A DNA stretch of 64,000 bases from CAYSRJ01 sp964521865 (GCA_964521865.1 CAZFTJ010000001.1:186001-250000), one strand, 5' to 3'; shown: positions 1-8,564, numbered from the stretch's first letter. Numbers and translations: made by a program. Notes: generated by a model not told the origin, from the sequence alone.

Positions 1-183
1 ATCCCCGACCGCCGCGAGGCCATATACCGGGCGATCGAGCTCGCCGACACCGACGACATCGTACTGATTGCAGGCAAGGGCCATGAGGATTACCAGGTGC
101 TGGGCACAAAAAAAGTCCACTTCGACGACCGCGAGGTCGCGCATGAGGCTCTACAGCGTGCAGCAGGCGGTGGGAGCGGGTAG
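1..183 (+). CDS. murE: UDP-N-acetylmuramyl-tripeptide synthetase, C-terminal end (partial)
   Basis: The window opens inside a reading frame of 60 codons that ends with TAG at 181-183. The translated piece contains LIAGKGHEDYQ followed by HFDDREVA, which is the very characteristic C-terminal end of MurE, the cytoplasmic ATP-dependent ligase that adds the third amino acid (diaminopimelate, lysine or ornithine, depending on the organism) to UDP-MurNAc-L-Ala-D-Glu in peptidoglycan synthesis. The catalytic and substrate-selecting residues lie upstream of the window, so the amino acid used cannot be read. The gene is followed by about 126 bases carrying GC-rich repeat copies before the convergent gene at 310. 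Confidence 0.85.
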   Translation: MPDRREAIYRAIELADTDDIVLIAGKGHEDYQVLGTKKVHFDDREVAHEALQRAAGGGSG

Positions 184-228
184 CCTGTTATGCGTAAAAC
201 GGCAAGAATCGGCGCCGGCACATCCGGG

Positions 229-309
229 GATTTATACCGGCGGCAAAAAGCGTCCGAATAACGCACAGTAATTGTCCTTCCTTACAGTACCGGCGGCATT
301 ATTCGGGAT
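229..309 (+). repeat. GC-rich intergenic repeat, two partial copies
   Basis: The space between murE and the convergent binding-protein gene carries the string TACCGGCGGCA near 232 and again near 287. The second copy continues as CATTATTCGGGATTC. This core recurs near 1511, 8589, 13979 and 22614 and inverted near 7271 and 13908, so it belongs to a dispersed intergenic repeat family. No open frame is present here. Confidence 0.5.
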
Positions 310-1338
310 TCAGTGCAGCTGAGACAGCAGTTTCTCGTCTATTCCATCGGGGTATACAACCTCTTTCCAGGCGGCTGAAAAGGTTTGAAACCAGTTCGCC
401 TCGAGCGCCAGGGGTAAAAAATTCGATTCGGCCCCTTCGGATGATTCCGTGTACGGTGGAGTGAAAAAAAAGTTCCTGCGTACAAATTGCCTGAACTGCT
501 CACGTGCCAGAAAATCGAGGAAGTACTGTGCGCCCCGGAGGTTTTGAGTATCCGCCGATATGAAGGCGATATTCGTACCCATCACCGTTGTGACGGGAAA
601 TTGATCGGAATCGAGCACATTGTAATCGATATGAAGAGGGTAGTGCGCTTCCAGTAACGGGATCACGTACCCGTCGATTGTAAAAGCACCGGCGTACCGG
701 CCGTTTTCAAGAGCTGCCGTTAATTCCCTTTTGGTCCGCATGTACAGTGGAATATAACCGTTTATACAATGGAGCACCGCCTTGCCGTATTTTTTATAGA
801 GGGTGTGCAGTGCCGAAGCGGTGTACATATCCTTCAGCGGATCAATCGCACTGATCATACCAGTTAAATCAACAGGCATCTTTGCACCGGTAAATCCGGC
901 GTCTCCTCCGCTGTCCTCGAAAAGGATGGTATTGAACGCAAGACAGCTCTTCCATCCGGACCACGAAACTATCCCGTTATTCGTACCTTCCCATACATCC
1001 GAATCATACGGGTGTACCATTTCAGGAGCGGGTTTGAAGAAGCTTCCGACGAACACATCGAAGCTGTTCCCGGCCACGTCATACGCCCCATCGTATGGAA
1101 CGAAAGTGCACGCGAGTCCCGTTTGATTATCGATAAAGTCGAGGATTTGAAGGATGGTATCTTCATCGAGATCGGACAGAACCGTAAGCCTTTTCGGCGC
1201 CGAGGAAGGCAGTTTGCGGCCTGCCTGCTCCGCTTTGTCGGTTTTATACTTTTTGGAAGATCCTTCGGTCTTCAGGGGTGCTGCCGCCAGTACGGTGATG
1301 ATCGGGAGCAGAATGCAGTATTGTCCGATTTTCTTCAT
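310..1338 (-). CDS. ABC transporter substrate-binding protein (family 1 / Fbp-Pot type)
   Basis: A secreted periplasmic binding protein of about 342 residues. I chose the internal ATG at 1338 (MKKIGQYC) because it opens a typical signal peptide (short basic start, hydrophobic run up to VLAAAPL) whereas the upstream 61 codons of the frame read through repeat DNA. The mature part has the spaced pattern of extracellular solute-binding proteins: TVLSDLDEDTILQILDFI at the start, FDVFVGSFF, and a C-terminal stretch with AQYFLDFLAREQFRQFV, typical of iron(III)- or putrescine-type binding proteins. It lies last in the minus-strand order, after the double permease and ATPase, separated by a repeat-filled 182-base gap. 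It is more divergent than the other binding protein at 4470-5525. It may bind the same or a related ligand, or act as a sensor protein. The ligand cannot be named. Confidence 0.65.
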   Translation of the reverse strand: MKKIGQYCILLPIITVLAAAPLKTEGSSKKYKTDKAEQAGRKLPSSAPKRLTVLSDLDEDTILQILDFIDNQTGLACTFVPYDGAYDVAGNSFDVFVGSFFKPAPEMVHPYDSDVWEGTNNGIVSWSGWKSCLAFNTILFEDSGGDAGFTGAKMPVDLTGMISAIDPLKDMYTASALHTLYKKYGKAVLHCINGYIPLYMRTKRELTAALENGRYAGAFTIDGYVIPLLEAHYPLHIDYNVLDSDQFPVTTVMGTNIAFISADTQNLRGAQYFLDFLAREQFRQFVRRNFFFTPPYTESSEGAESNFLPLALEANWFQTFSAAWKEVVYPDGIDEKLLSQLH

Positions 1339-1343
1339 GGCTT

Positions 1344-1429
1344 CATTATCCGTACGCTTCGCATCCGGATAATGCCGTCGGTGCAAGCACCAGGATTTGT
1401 TATACGTCACTTCGCGCCGTATAACAAAT
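1344..1429 (-). repeat. Two tandem stem-loops upstream of the binding-protein gene
   Basis: Two perfect inverted repeats stand side by side: CATTATCCG at 1344-1352 with CGGATAATG at 1366-1374, and an 11-base arm at 1395-1405 with its complement at 1419-1429. Their 13-base loops are related (TACGCTTCGCATC and GTCACTTCGCGCC). The second stem-loop resembles sequence near 8757-8790, upstream of the large OmpA protein. They lie in the transcript between the permease and the binding-protein gene and could act as processing or stability elements, or be REP-like palindromes. Confidence 0.6.
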
Positions 1430-1438
1430 GCAGTTGAG

Positions 1439-1521
1439 CGGACATAACCCCCGCTTACAAGCCTTCGGCTCGACGCGGAGAACATATCGAAGATGCGATG
1501 AGTACTGCTCACCGGCGGCAT
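1439..1521 (+). repeat. Dispersed intergenic repeat copy A
   Basis: The segment reads CGGACATAACCCCCGCTTAC, then AAGCCTTCGG, CGACGCGGAGAACAT and ends in ACCGGCGGCAT. The same parts occur in inverted order at 7268-7336, and the CGACGCGGAGARCAT plus CGGCGGC parts recur at 8565-8610. It overlaps the permease stop codon. No coding potential of its own is apparent. Confidence 0.55.
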
Positions 1522-3215
1522 TACATTACCTTAATGCCCTTCTTCTTGAATATGGAGAGAAAGATGACGTGAACGGTAACGACAATCGCCACCACAATCG
1601 TCGACATGGCGCAGGCGCTCTCGACGTACCCGTCGTCGATCAGATGAATAATGGTAATGGAAGCAAGCTGTATCTTCGGAGAAACGAGAAAGATAACGGC
1701 GCTGATGGTAACCATGCTCCTCTCGAAGAAGAAAAGCACGTTGTTCCAGAAGCTGATTCTGCTCAGTGGAAAAATCACCTGGAAAAACGACTTCGACAGA
1801 TCCGCCCCGAGAGAGGTGGCCGCCTCATCCACCGATTTATCGATGTTCTTCATATTCGTCATTGTCGAGAGCATGCCGAGGGTGAAGTTTGCGACGATGA
1901 TATTGAGTATGACTATCGACGCTTTGTAGTACAGCCAGTTGACCTTGACGAATGCGAGTATGTACCCGAGACCGAGCACGAGACCGGGAATCGCCGCCGG
2001 TAAAACGGTGATGAGATACAGAAGCTGGTTTCCGCGCGGCTTTCTCTTTTCGACGATATACCCTGCGATCAGCGTCATCCACGCTCCGAAGAATGCAACG
2101 ATAATCGAAATCCAGAAACTCGTCCATACCACGGAAATCGATCTGCCGCGGTGCTCGAAGTTGTAGTGACGGGTGCTGAAGCTGGTAAGCCATTTCAGTA
2201 TCTCTCTCGATTCTCCCGTTCGGCCGCCCCACACATCAACGATCGATGTCCACAGTATGGTGAGAAAAAGCACGATAATCGCGCCTGATATGATGTATGA
2301 GATCGTGGAGAAGAGCGCCTTCTTCGAAATACTTGACGGCCTGATAAACGGGCGTGCGGCACCGCTTATGAGTGAATAGTTCCGCTTGGTAAAATAGTTG
2401 TTGAGAACGAATGCGAGCACTGCAGGCACGAGCAGTATCACGCTGATTGTGGCGCCCAGATCGAACCTCTGCATTCCCTCGACCTGCGTATAGATCTCGG
2501 TTGCAAGTACGTTGTAATTGCCGCCTATTACAATCGGGTTGCCGAAATCGGTGATGGTAAGGTTAAAAGCCAGGGCTGCTGCGGAGAAGATGCCGTAGCG
2601 CGCCGAGGGAACCGTAATTTTTGAAAAGACGGTAAGCGGGCCTGCGCCGAGGGATTCGGCAGCCTCGTTCAGCCGTGTATCGACGGCGGAGAGCGTTGTT
2701 ATCAGTATAATAAGGGCGTAGGGAAAGCAGTAAAAGATCTCCGAGATAATGATACCCGGCGCTCCGTAGATGTCCCATGTTCCGCTGAGCCAGTTTGTGA
2801 TGAGGCCGTTTCTCCCGAAAAGCGATATCAGGGCAAGCGCCTGCACAACCGACGGGGCCATGAGTGGAAGAGAGGAGACCGCCTTGTGAAAGGATTTTCC
2901 CCGTATGGTGGTTCTTGTAATTGCGTAGGCCACGAGAAACGCCATAATGGTGGTGACGACTGTGGTGATACTGGCGACATAAAAGCTGTTCCAGAGAGAC
3001 CTACGTATACGCGCCTTTCCGAAGTACTCGGTGTAGTTGGAAAAGGTAAGTCCGCTGCTGGTGGTGATACTCGTCTTCAATATCTGCACGAGGGGGTACA
3101 GAAGAAAGAAGATAAAATAGAGAAATATAACGGAAACGATGATGGAGGCCACCGCCTGGTCGGGGAGCACGGTACGTACGGGTTTGATGGAGAGCTCTTC
3201 CTGCCTGTTCATCAT
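1521..3215 (-). CDS. ABC transporter permease, fused double-domain (FbpB/ThiP type)
   Basis: An inner-membrane permease of 564 residues, about twice the length of a single PotB or PotC subunit. It contains two copies of the permease domain, each with the cytoplasmic EAA loop that contacts the ATPase: EAAESLGAGPLTVFSKI in the first half and EAATSLGADLSKSFFQV in the second. About twelve hydrophobic segments are visible. This one-chain arrangement is typical of iron(III) (FbpB), thiamine (ThiP) and some phosphonate/2-aminoethylphosphonate transporters. Its start overlaps the stop of the ATPase gene by 4 bases, so the two are translationally coupled. With the ATPase and the binding protein at 4470-5525 it forms a complete importer. 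Iron is the most common ligand for this layout, but that is inference. Confidence 0.85.
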   Translation of the reverse strand: MMNRQEELSIKPVRTVLPDQAVASIIVSVIFLYFIFFLLYPLVQILKTSITTSSGLTFSNYTEYFGKARIRRSLWNSFYVASITTVVTTIMAFLVAYAITRTTIRGKSFHKAVSSLPLMAPSVVQALALISLFGRNGLITNWLSGTWDIYGAPGIIISEIFYCFPYALIILITTLSAVDTRLNEAAESLGAGPLTVFSKITVPSARYGIFSAAALAFNLTITDFGNPIVIGGNYNVLATEIYTQVEGMQRFDLGATISVILLVPAVLAFVLNNYFTKRNYSLISGAARPFIRPSSISKKALFSTISYIISGAIIVLFLTILWTSIVDVWGGRTGESREILKWLTSFSTRHYNFEHRGRSISVVWTSFWISIIVAFFGAWMTLIAGYIVEKRKPRGNQLLYLITVLPAAIPGLVLGLGYILAFVKVNWLYYKASIVILNIIVANFTLGMLSTMTNMKNIDKSVDEAATSLGADLSKSFFQVIFPLSRISFWNNVLFFFERSMVTISAVIFLVSPKIQLASITIIHLIDDGYVESACAMSTIVVAIVVTVHVIFLSIFKKKGIKVM

Positions 3216-4315
3216 GATGCCCCCTGCCCACTGAATGCAAGAAACTCACCCGGGGGAAAATAGAGGGAAACGGTATCTCCCATACTGATGCTCCGTTCTT
3301 CGAACTCCGTTTCTGTTATGTCCACAATAATGCGCTGACCGGCAAGTTTTACCAGCGAGCGAACGATAACACCGAGAAACGTGACGACCTCGATGGCGCC
3401 TTGCTTGATGTTTGTCCTGTCATAATCGGCCGGGATGTTTTGCCCGTCTGAAAGCAGCACGATTTTTTCAGGCCGTATTGAAAGTGTGATTGTGCCGGAC
3501 GTTTGGCCGGCAGCTTTGAGCGCATCGGGTGCGACGTTGAATGAGATTCCGTTTTTATCGTTTACAACGGCGTGCTTTTTGAGCTCTCCTTCGAAGAAGT
3601 TGGAGGTGCCGACAAAATCCGCAACGAATCTGGTTTTCGGGTTCTTGTATATTTCGATCGGTTTGTCGACCTGCTCTATGAATCCCTTGTTCATCACGAT
3701 GACCCGGTCGGATATGGAGAGCGCTTCTTCCTGGTCGTGGGTGACGTATATCATGGTAATGCCGAGCTCCGTCTGTACCCTCTTTATCTCGGCGCGCAGG
3801 TTGACCCTGATCTTTGCATCGAGTGCGGAAAGCGGTTCGTCGAGAAGAAGAATCTCCGGATAGGTCGCTAGACTTCGGACGAGCGCTACCCTTTGCTGCT
3901 GGCCTCCGGAAAGCTCCGGCGGGTATTTGCGCTTTTGATCGGTAAGCCCCACCAGCTCGAGCAATTCATCGACCCGTGCGTCGATTTTGGATTTGTGCAC
4001 TTTTCTCATTTTCAGCCCGAACCCGACATTTTCACCGACGGTCATGTGGGGAAAGAGCGCGTAGGACTGAAACACAATGCCGAAGTTTCTCTTTTGCGGA
4101 ATGACATCGTTGATGACCTTGCCTTTGTATCGAATGATGCCGTTCGAGGGAGCTTCAAAGCCCGCTATCATGCGAAGAGTGGTGGTTTTGCCGCAGCCCG
4201 AAGGGCCGAGAAAACATACAAATTCCCCTTCCTTTACTTCAAGGTTCATATCGCGAACAGCGACGATCTTTTCGAACTTCTTCGTTATATTTTCAAGCAC
4301 AATATCTTTTCCCAT
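3212..4315 (-). CDS. ABC transporter ATP-binding protein (FbpC/PotA type)
   Basis: Cytoplasmic ATPase of about 367 residues that powers the importer encoded around it. Walker A GPSGCGKTT, signature LSGGQQQR, Walker B ILLLDEP and the switch histidine in VTHDQEEA are all present. A C-terminal TOBE-like regulatory domain follows (IRPEKIVLL). I place the start at ATG 4315 (MGKDIVLENITKK) because a GGAGG lies five bases upstream, whereas the longer frame runs through a strong hairpin. The gene lies 154 bases after the binding-protein gene. That gap holds a terminator-like hairpin and a second long hairpin, so expression is probably lower than that of the binding protein. Confidence 0.9.
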   Translation of the reverse strand: MGKDIVLENITKKFEKIVAVRDMNLEVKEGEFVCFLGPSGCGKTTTLRMIAGFEAPSNGIIRYKGKVINDVIPQKRNFGIVFQSYALFPHMTVGENVGFGLKMRKVHKSKIDARVDELLELVGLTDQKRKYPPELSGGQQQRVALVRSLATYPEILLLDEPLSALDAKIRVNLRAEIKRVQTELGITMIYVTHDQEEALSISDRVIVMNKGFIEQVDKPIEIYKNPKTRFVADFVGTSNFFEGELKKHAVVNDKNGISFNVAPDALKAAGQTSGTITLSIRPEKIVLLSDGQNIPADYDRTNIKQGAIEVVTFLGVIVRSLVKLAGQRIIVDITETEFEERSISMGDTVSLYFPPGEFLAFSGQGAS

Positions 4316-4329
4316 TCGGGCCTCCATGG

Positions 4330-4372
4330 TCGGGAGATCGGTACTGCCGCATCGGCAGTACCGATCTCCCGA
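4330..4372 (-). promoter_or_regulatory. Long perfect stem-loop just upstream of the ATPase gene
   Basis: A perfect 20-base inverted repeat (4330-4349 with 4353-4372) closed by a 3-base loop. It ends 15 bases before the ATPase start codon, immediately ahead of the Shine-Dalgarno sequence, and lies downstream of the binding-protein gene. It has no U-run. In the transcript it would block 3'-to-5' decay of the upstream message or affect translation of the ATPase gene. Confidence 0.75.
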
Positions 4373-4390
4373 TATTCGAGCTTTCACCGG

Positions 4391-4453
4391 TATTTAAAAA
4401 AATACAGGACGTTTTGCCCGGCCTTGACCTTCGGGCAGCAAAACGTCCTGTAT
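4391..4453 (-). terminator. Rho-independent terminator or attenuator after the binding-protein gene
   Basis: An inverted repeat with a 14-base perfect arm (4403-4416 with 4439-4452), plus inner pairing across a small bulge. On the minus strand it is followed by seven U residues (4402 down to 4396). It sits between the stop of the binding-protein gene (4470) and the ATPase. It therefore probably terminates most transcripts, giving an excess of binding protein over the membrane components. Confidence 0.8.
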
Positions 4454-4469
4454 ATCGATCATGTACCTG

Positions 4470-5525
4470 TTATCTCAGGAACTTGTCCTGCCAGGTAATG
4501 AGGATATCGCCCCTGTTTGCAGACTGCCAGTCGAAGTCCATCGGAATGAGCTTGATGTCTTCGAGTTTCGGCAGATCCGGCCGTGTGGGCGGAATACCGG
4601 GTTTGGTTACACCGACTTTCCATTTGGCATAGAGTTTCATGGCTTCGTCGGAAAGCGCCCAATCCAGGAATTTCTTCGCATTGTTCGGATGCTTTGCCCC
4701 TTTCATGAGAGCGTTTGCCTCGAGCTCGTATGCGCTGCCTTCGGCGGGGAGCACCATTTCGACCGGTTTCCCCTCTTTCTTGAGGTTCGCAATGACGAAC
4801 GCGAAGGATGCGCCGATTACATACTCACCCGAAGCAGCGTACTTTGCAGGACGTGAGCCGCTCTTGATGTACTGGCCCATGTTCTTGTCGAGCTTTTCAA
4901 GAAATTCCCACCCCTTGTTTTCTTCGATTGTTTTGTTTTTGTAGTCGGGGTCCATTGTTTCGAGAATACCGGCTACCTGCAGAAATCCCGTTCCGGAGCT
5001 CGCAGGGTTGGGCATAATGAGATGGCCCGCATACACCGGGTTGGTGAGATCGGCCCATGAGGTCGGCATTGGGAGCCCGTATTCGTTGAGCTTCTCCGTA
5101 TTTACGCAGAACGCGGCAAGGTACAGGTCGATTGCGTACCAGTTGTTGTTGGGGTCCTTGAACCGGACGGGAATCTTGTCGCCGTCTTTTGGAACGTACG
5201 GCTCAAAGAAACCTCTCTGTGTAAAATCCATCAGGTAGGTAACGGCCCAGCCGTATACCAGGTCCGCCTGCGGATTTTCCTTCTCTGCAAGAAGCTTCGC
5301 GCCGAGAACACCCGTGGAGAAGCGGGTCCAGTTTATCTTCAAACCGGTTGTTGCTTCCGCAGCCTTGATGTAATCTTCTGTTTCGTCAGTCTCCAGTGAT
5401 GTGTACAGCGTAATCTCGTTTCCCTCCTCAACTGCTTTGCCTCCGGTTGCCTTTTGACCTCCGGCAAACAGGAGAACCGGAAAAACCAGCATGAAAACAA
5501 CCAGAAAAACACCAACTCTTTTCAT
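4470..5525 (-). CDS. ABC transporter substrate-binding protein (iron(III)/FbpA-like)
   Basis: Secreted binding protein of 351 residues. The first ~23 residues are a signal peptide ending LLFAGGQKA, a form common in spirochaete binding proteins; no lipobox cysteine is seen. The mature protein starts with EITLYTSLETDETEDYIKA and has LVYGWAVTYLMDFTQRGFFEPY and PNNAKKFLDWALSDEAMKLY, the pattern of the FbpA/AfuA-type family 1 binding proteins. A strong Shine-Dalgarno (AAGGAGG) lies eight bases before the ATG. It is the first gene of the minus-strand transporter operon (this protein, ATPase, double permease, second binding protein). The family imports ferric iron, thiamine or phosphonates; the ligand here cannot be fixed from sequence. 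Confidence 0.85.
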   Translation of the reverse strand: MKRVGVFLVVFMLVFPVLLFAGGQKATGGKAVEEGNEITLYTSLETDETEDYIKAAEATTGLKINWTRFSTGVLGAKLLAEKENPQADLVYGWAVTYLMDFTQRGFFEPYVPKDGDKIPVRFKDPNNNWYAIDLYLAAFCVNTEKLNEYGLPMPTSWADLTNPVYAGHLIMPNPASSGTGFLQVAGILETMDPDYKNKTIEENKGWEFLEKLDKNMGQYIKSGSRPAKYAASGEYVIGASFAFVIANLKKEGKPVEMVLPAEGSAYELEANALMKGAKHPNNAKKFLDWALSDEAMKLYAKWKVGVTKPGIPPTRPDLPKLEDIKLIPMDFDWQSANRGDILITWQDKFLR

Positions 5526-5885
5526 TTGTAAACCTCCTTGAAAATTAATTTATGAGCTTCCTTACATAATACTTGTAATTGCCGATTATAATTGTTAATT
5601 TTCTGTTAAAAGAGTGTTAATATTTCGAGTACGCTTTAATGTACACTCATTAATCGGAAGGGTCAATCTTTTTTCAAACTGCTGCAGTCATAATCTGCAG
5701 AACAGGTGCGGACAGAAAGGGCGGTTCGTATTGAGCTGCTCTTTCTGTTTTTTTCAAAGGCTTTTTCGGAATTCTTCCGTGAGAGGAGTTTTTTGTGGAA
5801 TTTCATATTGATTTCTCCGAGCCCTTTCGGATATCTTTGGATTTCTTAAATCACAGGGTCGAATACATGTCTATCGGAAACGGGT
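5526..5885 (-). promoter_or_regulatory. Divergent intergenic region, 360 bases
   Basis: AT-rich space between the minus-strand binding-protein operon and the plus-strand phosphate transporter. A TATAAT on the minus strand (near 5583-5590), preceded by TTAACA-like hexamers, is a reasonable -10 for the binding-protein operon, but the -35 spacing is not ideal. No reading frame with family signals and no clear operator repeats are seen. Confidence 0.4.
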
Positions 5886-6818
5886 ATGTTTAGAGTAATT
5901 GCCGGAATATATCTAGGGTGGGGCCTCGGTTCGAACGACGCTGCAAATATTTTCGGGACCGGTGTATCCACGGGCGTCATCAGGTACAGGACCGCGGTGA
6001 TACTGACCGCTGTATTTGTGCTTATCGGAGCCTACCTGGAGGGGGCGCGGGGTATAAAAACCCTCGGCGGGCTCGCGGACATGGATATTACAACGGCGTT
6101 TATTGCGTCGCTCGCAGCAGCTGTTACGGTAAATGTGCTGACGGTGCTCGCGCTTCCGGTCTCTACCTCTCAGGCGATTGTCGGCTCGATACTTGCGATC
6201 GGCCTTACATCCGGTGGAGTCGATATCAGGATACTCGTAAAGGTTCTTCTGAGCTGGGTGCTGAACCCGATCACGGCAGCGGTCGTGTCGTATGGGCTGT
6301 ACAGAATTCTCGGCTGGCTTATAGAAGGACGGGTAAAGAATGTCCGTGTGTGGTCGTTGATGATGAGGATCGGTTTTCTGATTGTCGGCATATACGGTTC
6401 TTATACCCTGGGCGCAAACAATGTTGCCAATGCCACAGGTGTATTTGTTAAAGCGGGCATGCTGACTCCGGTAGCGGCATCGGTAATCGGCGGGCTTTCG
6501 ATCGGGTTGGGAGTCATTACATACAGCAAGCCGGTAATGAGAACAGTGGGAAGCAGAATAACGAAGATGAGCGACTTTGCCGCGCTCATTGCAGTATTCG
6601 GGCAGGATATCACCGTTCATATATTTACCTTTATCGGTGTGCCGGTTTCGACGTCGCAGGCTATTGTCGGTGCGGTTATGGGGGTGGGCCTGGTGAAATC
6701 GGGGAAATCGGTGAACTTGAAGGTGCTGGGTAGAATTGCGCTTGGCTGGTTGAGCACGCCGACAGCCTCTCTCATCATTGCATTCGGCATACTCCAGGCG
6801 AGAAGACTCTTCTTCTGA
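5886..6818 (+). CDS. Inorganic phosphate transporter, PiT family
   Basis: Integral membrane protein of 310 residues. The duplicated PiT signature is clear: GWGLGSNDAANIFG near the N-terminus and YTLGANNVANATG in the second half, and each half also has the P-V-S-T-S-Q-A-I-V-G repeat (LPVSTSQAIVG and VPVSTSQAIVG). Nine to ten hydrophobic segments are visible. Members import orthophosphate using the proton or sodium gradient at the cytoplasmic membrane. It is monocistronic: divergent from the upstream transporter and followed by a terminator-like hairpin. No PhoU-like partner (often found next to pit) is present in this window. Confidence 0.92.
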   Translation: MFRVIAGIYLGWGLGSNDAANIFGTGVSTGVIRYRTAVILTAVFVLIGAYLEGARGIKTLGGLADMDITTAFIASLAAAVTVNVLTVLALPVSTSQAIVGSILAIGLTSGGVDIRILVKVLLSWVLNPITAAVVSYGLYRILGWLIEGRVKNVRVWSLMMRIGFLIVGIYGSYTLGANNVANATGVFVKAGMLTPVAASVIGGLSIGLGVITYSKPVMRTVGSRITKMSDFAALIAVFGQDITVHIFTFIGVPVSTSQAIVGAVMGVGLVKSGKSVNLKVLGRIALGWLSTPTASLIIAFGILQARRLFF

Positions 6819-6820
6819 TC

Positions 6821-6846
6821 GAGGCGGCCGTATGCGGCTCCTCTTT
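6821..6846 (+). terminator. Probable terminator after the phosphate transporter
   Basis: GAGG..GCCG TATG CGGC.CCTC hairpin starting three bases after the stop codon and followed by a short T-run. The stem is interrupted by one asymmetric mismatch, so strength is moderate. Confidence 0.55.
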
Positions 6847-6942
6847 AAATCGCGAATCGAGTATTTTCGAACCGGTACATATAAGTTGACCTGCCGTGTA
6901 TTGAGGAGTAACGTTTTTTTAAATCGCAGTAGAGGTGAGAGC

Positions 6943-7227
6943 ATGGCGAAAGCAATATGGAAAAATACGGTACTTGCAGAAAGCAGTACTGTTGAAATGG
7001 TCGAAGGAAACGTTTATTTTCCTCCGGAATCGGTGAATCGACAGTACTTGAAAAAGAGCGATACGCATTCGACGTGCCCCTGGAAGGGACGTGCGTCCTA
7101 CTATTCAGTAGAGGTGAATGGAGAGATCAACAAAGATGCGGCCTGGTACTACCCCGAACCCAAAGATGCTGCACACCGTATACGCGGCTATGTTGCCTTC
7201 TGGAAAGGGGTCGAGGTGCAGGAATAG
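6943..7227 (+). CDS. DUF427 family protein
   Basis: Small soluble protein of 94 residues. It matches the DUF427 pattern: an early WKNTVLAES segment, VYFPPESV, the core THSTCPWKGRASYYSV, then DAAWYYPEPKDAAHRIRGYVAFW. I use the ATG at 6943, which has AGAGGTGAGAG just ahead; the longer frame runs back through the previous gene's terminator. The biochemical function of the family is not established to my knowledge. The fold is a small beta structure, and neighbours vary widely between genomes. It stands alone here, followed by a dispersed repeat. Confidence 0.85.
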   Translation: MAKAIWKNTVLAESSTVEMVEGNVYFPPESVNRQYLKKSDTHSTCPWKGRASYYSVEVNGEINKDAAWYYPEPKDAAHRIRGYVAFWKGVEVQE

Positions 7228-7267
7228 GCGAGAGGATCGCCGAGCTCTGCGCGTGTATGAATGTTGT

Positions 7268-7336
7268 GTCGCCGCCGCGCTGCATGCTCTCCCCGTCGGC
7301 CTCAGGCCGAAGGCTTGTAAGGGGGGAGTATGTCCG
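7268..7336 (-). repeat. Dispersed intergenic repeat copy B
   Basis: Reverse-orientation copy of the repeat at 1439-1521 and 8565-8610. It has GCCGCCGCGCTGCATGCTCT, CCCCGTCGG and then GGCCGAAGGCTTGTAAG..GGGGAGTATGTCCG. Alignment to copy A in reverse complement differs at only a few positions plus a small insertion. The remaining sequence up to the sppA start at 7467 has no other feature I can support. Confidence 0.6.
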
Positions 7337-7466
7337 GATGTGCGCAGGTCTTTTTCGCAACTGCCGGTTCGTTCAAACGTATCAAACCCGCCGTAAATAT
7401 CGGGAAAACATGATTTGACATGTATGGTTCTGTGCCGTATCATAGGTTAGGAGAGGAAGATCGTAT

Positions 7467-8549
7467 ATGCAGAACGAAGATAAACAAAATCGAAGAAAAA
7501 ACTGGCTCGATACCGTTGCAAAAGCCGTTCTTGCGGGTATATTCGCCGTCAGTGTGCTTTTGAACATTGTCCTTATTATCGTTGTTGTGGTTATGAGCCT
7601 TATAACCGCCCAGAAGGACAGAGAGTTTGCCCAAAGGGGGTATAAAAAGATCTATGCAAATGAAAAGTTTCCATTCTCCAATCCCGATTCTTCAGATGAA
7701 ATCGCCGTGATACGGTTGAACGGGGTTATTTCCGAATACGACACCTCCGACGGTTTGTTCGGGTATAGTGAAAATCCTGTAAGTGCGGTGCAAAACCGGC
7801 TGAACATCATACGGAGGGATAAACATATACGGGGCGTGCTTCTCGTTATTGAAAGTCCCGGAGGGAGTGTAACTGCAAGTGATCTCCTCTACAGTACGAT
7901 CAGAGAGTTTCGCGCCCAAACCGGGATTCCAGTTGTGAGCTTTATCAGACAGATGGCGGCTTCCGGCGGCTACTATGTTGCATCGGCGACGGATGCAATC
8001 GTTGCGTATCCGACGGCGGTTACCGGCAGTATCGGCGTCATCATGTATAATTTCAATTTTAAGGGGCTGATGGATAAATACGGCATCGAGTATGTTGCGG
8101 TCAAGTCGAGCAAACATAAAGACACGATGTCTCCCTTCAAGGAAGTGGACAGGGAAGAGATTGCATGGATGCAGGGCATTGTCGACCGTCTTCTCGATCG
8201 GTTTATCGACGCTGTGGCGGAGGGCAGGAAAGGGCTTACGCGCGATCAGGTGGAAAAGCTTGCCGACGGCAGGCTTTACCTGGCACAGGAAGCCCGAACC
8301 CTGGGACTCGTCGATGAAATCGGCCGGATGCAGGATGCAGTGAAGATGTTGTCCAAACTGGCGGGTATTACATCTCCGGCTGTGGTGGAATTCGTACGAG
8401 GGAAAGGCTTCCTTGAAATGCTCGGACAGGTTTCATATAAAATGCCCCATCTTGCAACCGGGCTTTTCCTGCGGGACACATTGCACGGCACGGCAACACA
8501 GTCGCCTGCCTTCTACTATATGCTGGGTGGAATACCGTCCATCGAATAG
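7467..8549 (+). CDS. sppA: Signal peptide peptidase SppA, 36K-type (peptidase S49)
   Basis: Membrane-anchored serine protease of 360 residues that degrades cleaved signal peptides and other membrane-associated peptides. One transmembrane helix (about residues 18-42, AVLAGIFAVSVLLNIVLIIV) anchors the protein. The catalytic domain shows ESPGGSVTASDLLY, then MAASGGYYVASATDAIVAYP with the nucleophile serine in ASGGYY, and VTGSIGVI. The general base lysine is expected in YVAVKSSKHKDTMSPF. The length fits the short bacterial SppA form. A GGAGAGGAAG precedes the ATG. The gene is bounded on both sides by repeat-carrying gaps, so it is probably a single-gene unit. Confidence 0.9.
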   Translation: MQNEDKQNRRKNWLDTVAKAVLAGIFAVSVLLNIVLIIVVVVMSLITAQKDREFAQRGYKKIYANEKFPFSNPDSSDEIAVIRLNGVISEYDTSDGLFGYSENPVSAVQNRLNIIRRDKHIRGVLLVIESPGGSVTASDLLYSTIREFRAQTGIPVVSFIRQMAASGGYYVASATDAIVAYPTAVTGSIGVIMYNFNFKGLMDKYGIEYVAVKSSKHKDTMSPFKEVDREEIAWMQGIVDRLLDRFIDAVAEGRKGLTRDQVEKLADGRLYLAQEARTLGLVDEIGRMQDAVKMLSKLAGITSPAVVEFVRGKGFLEMLGQVSYKMPHLATGLFLRDTLHGTATQSPAFYYMLGGIPSIE

Positions 8550-8564
8550 CGCAGCCGCACACCA

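Noticed and set aside
1339..1521. N-terminal extension of the binding protein reading from 1521
   Set aside because: The 61 extra codons run through two stem-loops and a dispersed repeat, and the signal peptide starts at the internal ATG 1338.
5913..6944. Antisense frame of 343 codons over the phosphate transporter
   Set aside because: Composition is of shadow type and the sense strand shows the duplicated PiT signature.
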